From Mangrovimicrobium sp033283385 (GTDB taxonomy: Bacteria; Pseudomonadota; Gammaproteobacteria; Pseudomonadales; Halieaceae): a stretch of 64,000 bases of DNA. The notes under the pieces are model-generated. The model searched no databases and was not told where the DNA came from. It saw nothing but the letters and a program-made list of their open reading frames with translations. The DNA lies in contig JAWMQQ010000002.1 of NCBI GenBank assembly GCA_033283385.1, positions 62,001 to 126,000 of the forward strand, given 5' to 3'. This document shows, in pieces, positions 7,710 to 14,806 of this stretch (position 1 is the stretch's first letter; the number at the start of each line of letters is the position of its first letter). The translations under genes and the position numbers were made by a program.

Positions 7710-8219
7710 TCAGGCCGCGTCCGGGTCGCGCCATTCGGGATTCAGGATTGCCCAGCGTTCGTGGTCCTTCCAGCCGCGGCCGCCGATATTCAGGTACTGC
7801 CGGGAATAGCCCTCGCGGACAAATCCCGCGGTGCGGACCAGGGCGATCGAGGCCTTGTTCTCCGGCTGGATATTCGCTTCCAGGCGGTGCAGGTTGAGCT
7901 CGCCGAAGGCCTTTTGCAGCAGCAGTTGCAGGCCCCTGCGCATATAGCCCTTGCCCTGGTGGGGCACGTAGACCTCGTAGCCGAGGTAGGCGCTGTGGAA
8001 GTAGCCGCGCACGATCCCGGAGATATTGAACGTGCCGACGATTTCGCCGCCGGCTGCAAGGCACAGGAGATAGCGGTGCTCCTCGCGCAGGCTGGCCTCC
8101 AGGTTGCGCGGCGGGTAGGTCCAGGGTTGGTGCAGCGACACGCTGCGCGCGTAGGCGGCGCGTACGGCTTCGAGGTCTGCAGCTTCGCTGCGCCGGAGCA
8201 ACAGGGCGGGTGTTTGCAT
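7710..8219 (-). CDS. GNAT N-acetyltransferase, RimJ/RimL type
   Basis: The 169-aa protein shows the GNAT fold. After an N-terminal LLRRSEAADLEAV strand comes YEVYVPHQGKGYMRRGL (acetyl-CoA pyrophosphate loop, Q/RxxGxG/A type) around residues 95-110. The LHRLEANIQPENKASIALVRTAGF segment is typical of RimJ/RimL and related enzymes that acetylate N-terminal amino groups. The internal ATG at 8219 is preferred because it follows the upstream stop by only 7 nt and gives normal length. Co-directional with the iorAB-like genes, it is probably their third operon member. Substrate unknown. Confidence 0.85.
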   Translation of the reverse strand: MQTPALLLRRSEAADLEAVRAAYARSVSLHQPWTYPPRNLEASLREEHRYLLCLAAGGEIVGTFNISGIVRGYFHSAYLGYEVYVPHQGKGYMRRGLQLLLQKAFGELNLHRLEANIQPENKASIALVRTAGFVREGYSRQYLNIGGRGWKDHERWAILNPEWRDPDAA

Positions 8220-8226
8220 ACGTGGA

Positions 8227-10380
8227 TCAGCCCGGTTCGAAGGGAAGCTCGCGCAGCCGCTTGCCGGTGGCGGCAAAGATGGCGTTGCCCAGGGCCGGCG
8301 CCGCGGGCGGCGTACCGGGCTCGCCGACGCCGGTGGGCGGGGCGTCCGAGGCGACGATGGCGACGGTTATTTCCGGCGATTCATTCATGCGCAGCGCCTG
8401 GTAATCGTGGAAATTGCCTTGCTGTACCGCGCCGTCGACGAAGTCGATGCGGCCCTTGAGCGCGGCGGTCAGGCCGAACACGATGCCGCTCTCCATCTGC
8501 GCGCGCACGATGTCCGGGTTGACCACCGTACCGCAGTGTACCGCGCAGTACACGTTTTCCAGCTTCGGCAGGCCGCCCTGCATGGAGATCTCCACCACCT
8601 CGGCGACAACGGTCTCGAAAGACTCGTGAACCGCCAGGCCCTGGAAATGGCCCGCCGGAGGATTGCCCCAGTTCGCGAGTCCGGCGACCGCGTCGAGCAC
8701 CTGTCGGTGGCGCCCATCGGCGGGCAGGTGGCGGCGGCGGAATTCCAGCGGGTCTTCACCCGCGGCGTGGGCGAGTTCGTCGATAAAGCTCTCCACCGCG
8801 AAGGCGGTGAAACTGTGGCCCACCGAGCGCCACACACCCAGGCGCACCGGAGTCTCCACATTGCTGTAGCTGACCCGCACGTGGTCGAAGCCGTAGGGCA
8901 GTCCCTTCGCGCCCTCCACGGACAGGAAGTCGTAGTTGCCGATCACGCTGGCACCGAATTCGATCAGCGCGTCGGGCACCCAGGCGGGCGCCATGTCCGG
9001 CGCGATACCACCGATGGCGGACTGCAGCACGCTGGGACTGGCGATGCGGTGGTCCCAGCTCGCCACCCGCGCGCCGTCCAGCTGCGCGCGCAAGCGGGAT
9101 TTCGCGGGCGGGCGGTAGTAGTCGTGGCGGGTGTCGTCCTCGCGGCTCCAGACCAGTTTTACCGGGCCATTGATAGCGCGGGCGATCTGCGCCGCCTCGA
9201 AGACGTTGTCGGGGAAGAGGCGGCGCCCGAAACCGCCGCCGAGGAACTGGTTGTGCAGGGTAATGGCGTCCTCGTCCACACCGAGCGCGCGGGCCGCGAA
9301 CTGCGCGGCCAGGTCCGGCGCCTGCGTGCCCACCCAGATCTCTGCGCTGCCATCGCCGGGCACGACGGTGCAGTTGAGCGGCTCCATCGCCGCGTGGGCG
9401 AGGAACGGCACGCTGTACTCGGCTTCCAGCGCCCGACCGACCTCGGCCCGGGGCGTATCGCCGTCATCGCGCACCTCGTGAAAGTCGCCGTCGGCCAGCG
9501 CCTCGGCCAGCGCTGCATCGATGGCCTTGCTGTCCAGCAGTGCCGATTCGCTGGCGCGCCACTGCAGCTCGACCTTCTCCGCCGCCTTGCGCGCCCGCCA
9601 GTAGTTGCTCGCGACCACCGCGACGCCGCTGTCGATGGCTACCACCGCACTCACGCCGGGCATGGCCTTCGCCGCATCCGCGCTGTAGCCGGTCATCTCG
9701 CCCTGGGCGACGGGCGGGCGCACGACCACGGCGACCTGCACACCCTCGGGCGTGGCGTCGATGCCATAGCGGGCACCGCCGTTGACCTTTTGCGGGCTGT
9801 CCAGCCGGCTGTCGAAGTGGCCGATCCGGCTGAAATCCGCCGGCGATTTCAGCGCCGGCGAATCGGGTACGCGCAGTTTTGCCGCGGCGGAGGCGAGTTC
9901 GGCGTAGCTGTAGTCCACACTGCCGTCGGCGCTGGCAACCCGGCCGTCGCGGCATGCCAGGCGCTCGCTCGCCACCCCGCTGCGCTGGCTGGCCGCCGCG
10001 AGCAGCATGTGCCGCGCGGCGGCGCCGGTCTCGCGCAACATGGTGTAGCTGGCTCGCACCGAGGAGCTGCCGCCGGTGATCTGCATGCGCATTTCCGGGT
10101 CGCGGAAGGCCGTTGCCGGTGGCGCGAATGCCCAACTGATCGTCCCGGGATCCACTTCCAGTTCCTCGGCGACGATGGTGACGATGCCGGTCAGGGTGCC
10201 CTGGCCCATCTCGGCTTTGTGAACCTGCAGGAGGATCTCCCCGTCGGGCGTGATGCGCAGGAAGGCGTTGGGGGTTAGATCCTCCGCGCCGGCATCACCC
10301 GAGGCGCCCAGCCCAAAGCCCAGTACCAGCCCGCTGCCGGCGACGGAGACATTGCGGATAAAGGCGCGGCGCGACAGCAT
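8227..10380 (-). CDS. iorB: molybdopterin-binding oxidoreductase large subunit (isoquinoline 1-oxidoreductase beta-like)
   Basis: The 717-aa protein is the large subunit of an IorAB-type xanthine-oxidase-family hydroxylase. It opens with a twin-arginine signal (SRRAFIRN then a Gly-rich hydrophobic stretch), so the folded complex is exported. Typical segments are KAEMGQGTLTGI, GGGFGRR, the duplicated ald_xan_dh_C2 domains, and GVGEPGTPP with the active-site Glu near the C-terminus. Members hydroxylate N-heterocycles or oxidise aldehydes using water as oxygen source. The start overlaps the iorA-like stop by one base. The actual substrate is unknown. Confidence 0.9.
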   Translation of the reverse strand: MLSRRAFIRNVSVAGSGLVLGFGLGASGDAGAEDLTPNAFLRITPDGEILLQVHKAEMGQGTLTGIVTIVAEELEVDPGTISWAFAPPATAFRDPEMRMQITGGSSSVRASYTMLRETGAAARHMLLAAASQRSGVASERLACRDGRVASADGSVDYSYAELASAAAKLRVPDSPALKSPADFSRIGHFDSRLDSPQKVNGGARYGIDATPEGVQVAVVVRPPVAQGEMTGYSADAAKAMPGVSAVVAIDSGVAVVASNYWRARKAAEKVELQWRASESALLDSKAIDAALAEALADGDFHEVRDDGDTPRAEVGRALEAEYSVPFLAHAAMEPLNCTVVPGDGSAEIWVGTQAPDLAAQFAARALGVDEDAITLHNQFLGGGFGRRLFPDNVFEAAQIARAINGPVKLVWSREDDTRHDYYRPPAKSRLRAQLDGARVASWDHRIASPSVLQSAIGGIAPDMAPAWVPDALIEFGASVIGNYDFLSVEGAKGLPYGFDHVRVSYSNVETPVRLGVWRSVGHSFTAFAVESFIDELAHAAGEDPLEFRRRHLPADGRHRQVLDAVAGLANWGNPPAGHFQGLAVHESFETVVAEVVEISMQGGLPKLENVYCAVHCGTVVNPDIVRAQMESGIVFGLTAALKGRIDFVDGAVQQGNFHDYQALRMNESPEITVAIVASDAPPTGVGEPGTPPAAPALGNAIFAATGKRLRELPFEPG

Positions 10381-10883
10381 CAGGAAGCAGGCTCCGCATC
10401 CGGGTCGCTTTCGGGCTCCCAGGCATCGACAGCGGCGCGGCGGATGGCCCTGCGGATGCGCCCGTAGGTGCCGCAGCGGCAGATAACGCCGGACATGGCT
10501 TCGTCGATATCCCGATCGCTGGGCTGTCCCTTGTCCGCCAGCAGCGCGGCGGCGGTCATGATCTGGCCGGACTGGCAGTAGCCGCATTGCGGCACGCCCT
10601 CGGCGACCCAGGCGCTCTGCAGCGGGTGATCGCCCTCCTGCGCCAGCCCCTCGATGGTAGTGATCGCGCGGCCGGCAACGGCGCTGACCGGCAGTACGCA
10701 ACTGCGCATCGGCGTTCCGTCCAGGTGTACGGTGCAGGCGCCGCACAGGCCCACGCCGCAGCCGAACTTGGTGCCGGTGAGTGCGAGGATATCGCGCAGC
10801 ACCCACAGCAGGGGTGTGTCTTCCTCGACGGTAACCGACTGGCTGCGGCCGTTCAGGAGAAGTTCGTAAGTGACCGAATCCAC
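10380..10883 (-). CDS. iorA: [2Fe-2S] small subunit of aldehyde/isoquinoline oxidoreductase
   Basis: The 167-aa protein has both [2Fe-2S] domains of molybdenum hydroxylase small subunits. The plant-type ferredoxin domain carries FGCGVGLCGACTVHLDG with a later Cys in SCVLP. The four-helix domain carries QCGYCQSGQ and VICRCGTYGRI. It transfers electrons from the molybdenum site in the large subunit to an acceptor, often a cytochrome. No cytochrome gene is adjacent. The C-terminal tail is unusually acidic (Glu/Asp-rich). It is first in a minus-strand operon with the large subunit and a GNAT enzyme. Confidence 0.93.
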   Translation of the reverse strand: MDSVTYELLLNGRSQSVTVEEDTPLLWVLRDILALTGTKFGCGVGLCGACTVHLDGTPMRSCVLPVSAVAGRAITTIEGLAQEGDHPLQSAWVAEGVPQCGYCQSGQIMTAAALLADKGQPSDRDIDEAMSGVICRCGTYGRIRRAIRRAAVDAWEPESDPDAEPAS

Positions 10884-10938
10884 GCGGCGACCCCGCTCAC
10901 GGTGAATGAATCATCATACGCGCGCGGGGCGGGTGCTG

Positions 10939-12297
10939 TCAGTGGCCGCTCGCCGCGGGCGGGCGGGTGTGCAGCCAGAGCCAGGCGAAACCGCCAACAC
11001 CGGCCAGCAGCGACGCCAGCAGGATACCGGTCTTGGCCGCCAGCAGTTGCTCCGGGTTGCCGGCAAAGCCCAGGTCGGCGATGAAGATCGACATGGTGAA
11101 GCCGATGCCGCCGATCAGCCCTACGCCGAAAATGTGGCGCATCTTCAGCCCCGTCGGCAGCTTGGCCAGGCCGAGCTTCAGCGCGACCCAGGTAAAGCCG
11201 GCGATGCCCAGCGGTTTGCCCAACAGCAGGCCGCAGACCACGCCCAGGGTGATCTGGTCGCTGAGGACGGCGCCGAACTCGCCGAAATCGATCGGAATCC
11301 CCGCGTTGGCGAGGGCGAAGATCGGGATGATGAGGTACGCCACCGGCAGGTGCAGGGCGTGTTCCAGCCGCTGCGCCGGCGCCTGGGCCAGGCGTGTGCC
11401 ATTGCCCAGCGACTCGACCAGCGAGCGCAGGCGGGTGTTGTGGATGATGTCCGGGTCCATGGCGACGGATTTCTGCATCTCGTGGGTGCTGTCCTTGACG
11501 CGCTCGATGAATGTCGCCGGGTGGAACTTGGGCCGTATGGGGATGACGAAGGCCACGATGATGCCGGCGATGGTGGCGTGGATGCCGCTGGCCAGCATGG
11601 CGGTCCAGAGCAGGATACCCACGCCCGCGTAGGGCAGTGGCCGGCGCACCCCGGCGAGGTTGAAGGCGACCAGCAGGAGTGACAGCAGCACTGCGTAGAC
11701 CAGCGCCATCAGGTCGATGTCGCTGGTGTAGAACAGGGCGATCACCGCCACCGCGCCGAGGTCGTCGACGATGGCCAGCGCGATCAGGAAGGTCACCAGG
11801 CTCTTCGGCACCCGCGGCCCGAGCAGGCTCAGCGCGCCGATGGCGAAGGCGATGTCGGTGGCCATCGGGATGCCCCAGCCGTTGGCCTCCGGGCCCGAGG
11901 GATTGAACAGGAAGTAACCCAGCGCCGGCAGCAGCATGCCGCCGGTGGCGGCGAAGATCGGCAGCAGGGCCTGGCTGGGCGTGGCCAGCTCGCCCACCAG
12001 CAGTTCGCGCTTCAGTTCCAGCCCCATGACGAAGAAGAACAGCGCCATCAGCGCCTCGTTGATCCAGTGGTGGATCGACAGGCTGAACTCGCGCTCGCCG
12101 AAGCGGAAGGCCAGTTCCTCGTGCAGGAAGTGCTCGTAGCCGTCGTGCAGCGGGGTGTTGGCGATCACCAGGGCGATGACGGCGCAGATCATCAGCAGGA
12201 TGCCGCTGGTGGTCTGGCGGTGGATGAATTCCTCGAGCGGGCTCAGGATGCGGTCAAAGGCTTTTTCCCAGGGCGCATCATAGACGCCTTTGGCCAT
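10939..12297 (-). CDS. nhaA: Na+/H+ antiporter NhaA
   Basis: The 452-aa inner-membrane antiporter exchanges sodium for protons. Signature segments are MALFFFVMGLELKREL, MATDIAFAIGALSLLG (first essential Asp) and IALAIVDDLGAVAVIALFY with the paired Asp of the ion site. C-terminal helices include GKPLGIAGF and GGIGFTMSIFIA. It is longer than E. coli NhaA (388 aa) because of an N-terminal cytoplasmic extension and a charged central loop around residues 255-300 (RPKFHPATFIERVKD). It is a single gene on the minus strand, with REP elements upstream. It fits a salt-exposed, probably marine lifestyle. Confidence 0.95.
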   Translation of the reverse strand: MAKGVYDAPWEKAFDRILSPLEEFIHRQTTSGILLMICAVIALVIANTPLHDGYEHFLHEELAFRFGEREFSLSIHHWINEALMALFFFVMGLELKRELLVGELATPSQALLPIFAATGGMLLPALGYFLFNPSGPEANGWGIPMATDIAFAIGALSLLGPRVPKSLVTFLIALAIVDDLGAVAVIALFYTSDIDLMALVYAVLLSLLLVAFNLAGVRRPLPYAGVGILLWTAMLASGIHATIAGIIVAFVIPIRPKFHPATFIERVKDSTHEMQKSVAMDPDIIHNTRLRSLVESLGNGTRLAQAPAQRLEHALHLPVAYLIIPIFALANAGIPIDFGEFGAVLSDQITLGVVCGLLLGKPLGIAGFTWVALKLGLAKLPTGLKMRHIFGVGLIGGIGFTMSIFIADLGFAGNPEQLLAAKTGILLASLLAGVGGFAWLWLHTRPPAASGH

Positions 12298-12368
12298 GGG
12301 TACTTCTCCTGTGCTGCGGGGGGCTTGTTTGACGGGACAGCCAGTGTACCCGTCCGCGCAAAAGAACG

Positions 12369-12502
12369 GTAGGAGCGCGCTCCGCGCGCGATCCGGGCCT
12401 GCGCGGGACGCGGATCGCCTGCGTAGCAGGCTCCTACGGGGCGTGATCGGGACGTCGTAGGAGCGCGCTCCGCGCGCGATCGCCTGCGTAGCAGGCTCCT
12501 AC
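12369..12502. repeat. REP cluster (two inverted pairs)
   Basis: There are two facing REP pairs. Each left unit starts GTAGGAGCGCGCTCCGCGCG and each right unit ends GCAGGCTCCTAC on the plus strand. The right edge overlaps the stop codon (12499-12501) of the cysteine synthase-glutaredoxin gene. Most of the 201-bp gap to nhaA is this repeat. Confidence 0.9.
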
Positions 12503-13995
12503 GGTGCCGTCCGGGTTTGTAGCCAGCCGGGCATGAAGTCGTAGGCGTCGAACTGTACCTCGCGATTAAACCCGACGCCGGCCTCTTCAAGCAGCTGCTG
12601 CAGCCGGCCCGAATTGAAGGCGTCGAAGGTCTCCGTCGCACCGCCGACGTAGTTCCCGCCCACGAACAGCTGCGGAATGGTCGGCGAGCCGACCGCCGCC
12701 TGCAGGGCCGCGCGAACATCGCCGCCGCGCTGCTCCCGCTGGTACTCGGGGGCATCCAGGTCGACGCTGCGGTAGGCGATGCCCAGCGCCTCGAACAGGC
12801 GCCGCACCGACCAGCAGAACTCGCACCACTGCAGCGCGAACAGCACCACCGGCTGCGCGTCGTCGCCCACGGCCGCGTCGACGAAATCGGCCGCCCACTG
12901 CGGGACCTGCGGGGCAGTGTCTTCGGGGGCGGGCGCCGCCGGGGCGCTGGCGCCGAAGCGGCAGCGCGGGGTCGATTCCGAGATCGCGATCTCCTCCGCG
13001 CTCATGTCCGCGGGGATGTCCTCGAACAGCGGCGTGCTGAGGTAGCGCTCGCCGGTGTCGGGCAACATGCACAGGATACTGCTGCCGGCGGGTGCGTCGC
13101 GGGCGACCTGCAGCGCACCGTGGAAAGTCGCGCCGCCGGAAATGCCGCAGAAAATCCCCTCCTGCCGCGCCAGCTCCCGCGCCAGGCGCAGGGACTCGCG
13201 CCCGTCGACCGCGACGAAGCGGTCCACCAGGTTTTCCGCCAGCGCATCGCCGGCCAGCCGCGAGATGAAGTCCGGCGACCAGCCCTGCATCAGGTGGGGG
13301 CGGAAGTTCGGGTGGCTGGCCAGCGGGCTGCCGTCGGCGGCGTATTGCTGGGCGATGCCCGAGGCGAGAATCGCCGAGTTCTCCGGTTCGGTGGCGACCA
13401 CCCGCAGCTCTGGCCGCGCCGCCTTGAGCACCCGCGCGACGCCTTTCAGGGTGCCGCCGGTGCCGAAACCGGACACCCAGTAGTCCAGGGGGCGACCCTC
13501 GAAGGCGGCGAGAATTTCCGGCGCCGTGGTGCGCGAGTGCATCTCGGCGTTGGCCTCGTTCTCGAACTGCCGGGCCAGGAACCAGCCGTGGCGCCGGGCC
13601 AGTTCGTCCGCCTTGGCCAGCATGCCGGTGCCTTTTTCCGCCGCGGGGGTGAGCACCACCCGGGCGCCGAGGAAGCGCATCAGGCGGCGCCGCTCGACGC
13701 TGAAGTTCTCCGCCATCACCACCACCAGCGGGTAGCCTTTCTGCGCGCAGACCATGGCCAGGCCGATGCCGGTGTTGCCGCTGGTCGCCTCGACCACGGT
13801 CTGGCCGGGCTGCAGCGAGCCGTCGCGCTCGGCGGCCTCGATCACGCCCAGCGCCAGGCGGTCCTTGACCGAACCCATGGGGTTGAACGCCTCCAGCTTC
13901 ACGTAGAGGTCCACGTGGGCCGGCGCCAGCTTGTTGATGCGCACCACGGGGGTGTTGCCCACGGTGTCCAGGATGCTGTCGTAGATGCGGTTCAT
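12499..13995 (-). CDS. cysteine synthase-family PLP enzyme fused to C-terminal glutaredoxin domain
   Basis: In this 498-aa fusion, residues 1-320 are a cysteine synthase/cystathionine beta-synthase-type PLP enzyme: VGNTPVVRIN, MGSVKDRLAL with the PLP Lys, EATSGNTGIGLAMV, GTGGTLKGV and GISGGATFHGAL. After an Ala/Pro-rich linker (about 345-375) comes a glutaredoxin domain with VVLFALQWCEFCWSVRRLF (CxxC active site), SPTIPQLFVGG (cis-Pro) and the glutathione-site GGATETFD. It would make cysteine or a related thiol amino acid and carry its own thiol reductant. It starts 4 nt inside the upstream AhpD-like gene. Its TAG stop comes from the adjacent REP. Confidence 0.9.
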   Translation of the reverse strand: MNRIYDSILDTVGNTPVVRINKLAPAHVDLYVKLEAFNPMGSVKDRLALGVIEAAERDGSLQPGQTVVEATSGNTGIGLAMVCAQKGYPLVVVMAENFSVERRRLMRFLGARVVLTPAAEKGTGMLAKADELARRHGWFLARQFENEANAEMHSRTTAPEILAAFEGRPLDYWVSGFGTGGTLKGVARVLKAARPELRVVATEPENSAILASGIAQQYAADGSPLASHPNFRPHLMQGWSPDFISRLAGDALAENLVDRFVAVDGRESLRLARELARQEGIFCGISGGATFHGALQVARDAPAGSSILCMLPDTGERYLSTPLFEDIPADMSAEEIAISESTPRCRFGASAPAAPAPEDTAPQVPQWAADFVDAAVGDDAQPVVLFALQWCEFCWSVRRLFEALGIAYRSVDLDAPEYQREQRGGDVRAALQAAVGSPTIPQLFVGGNYVGGATETFDAFNSGRLQQLLEEAGVGFNREVQFDAYDFMPGWLQTRTAP

Positions 13996-14618
13996 TGCGG
14001 GTTCCTCTGTGCGTGATCGATTGCATTGTAGTCGGGGCTGGCGGGGGTGCGGCCCACGGTCAGTGCCGCGAGCAGTTCCGCCGGCAGCCCGGCCAGTTGC
14101 GCGTCGGGCAGCGCGCCCAGCGCGTCGCCGAAGCGGGAGAAAAAACAGCGGTAGGCAGCCGCGGCGGCGATATCGAAGATTTCGCGGTCCGTGAAGCCCG
14201 CTGCCCGCAGCCGTTCGATGTCGCCGGCGGTTGTGTGCGACGGTTCGCGGGCCACCCTGGCGGCGAAGTCCATCGCCGCCTGTTCCGCCGGGTCCAGCGC
14301 CGGGTGCGGCTCGCCGCGGGCGAGGGCCAGCAGGGCTTCGCCGTCCAGCTCGCCCCCAAGCAGTTTCTGCGCGAAGGCCAGGCTGCAATAGCTGCTGCCG
14401 CCGGCGAGCGCGGCGGCGAAACTGACCAGCTTCCACAGCCGCGGCGGCATAGGGTCGCGCACGGCCGCCATCAGGGCGCTGATATGCGGCATCAGTTGCG
14501 GTCGCAGGCTGAATACCCGGGCGTAATTGGGCAGGTAGCCGCCGCCGTTCAGGCGCCGGTAGAGGTCCGCGGTGTCGCCGGTGGCAGACTCTGGGGCGAT
14601 GGTGTCGACAAAGCACAT
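13992..14618 (-). CDS. carboxymuconolactone decarboxylase/AhpD-like protein lacking the CxxC pair
   Basis: The 208-aa all-helical protein has the AhpD/peroxidase-related fold: a YLPNYARVFSLRPQL N-terminal segment and RLWKLVSFAAALAGGSSYCSLAF in place of the usual ExxxxxC-xx-C-xxxH site. Here the first Cys is Ser, the second is kept (SSYC), and the His four residues on is Phe, so classical alkylhydroperoxidase chemistry looks impaired. It is translationally coupled (4-nt overlap) to the cysteine synthase-glutaredoxin fusion, which suggests a joint thiol/peroxide role. A structural or one-Cys function remains possible. Confidence 0.8.
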   Translation of the reverse strand: MCFVDTIAPESATGDTADLYRRLNGGGYLPNYARVFSLRPQLMPHISALMAAVRDPMPPRLWKLVSFAAALAGGSSYCSLAFAQKLLGGELDGEALLALARGEPHPALDPAEQAAMDFAARVAREPSHTTAGDIERLRAAGFTDREIFDIAAAAAYRCFFSRFGDALGALPDAQLAGLPAELLAALTVGRTPASPDYNAIDHAQRNPQ

Positions 14619-14806
14619 GGGGCGCTCCTTTCGTGGTTACTGGAGGCAGCCTGCGCCCCGGGCGCTGGAGCCAGCGTGTGAGCGAGCGTGGTTTTTTGCT
14701 CCCGGGCGGCGATTCGGGCCGGCCGGACGCCGCATCCGCGGTGATCGACGCCGGAGGTGGCCCCCACCTATACTGCACCCAGCCAACAGCAGGGATAGCG
14801 GGGTAC

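Noticed and set aside
8407..10278. Long open plus-strand frame opposite the iorB-like gene
   Set aside because: It is an antisense by-product of high GC: the minus-strand frame has clear domains and a Tat signal, while the plus-strand translation is low-complexity His/Arg/Gly-rich.
12369..12502. Inverted repeats as insertion-sequence ends
   Set aside because: There is no transposase between or beside them; size, GTAG heads and multiplicity fit REP elements.
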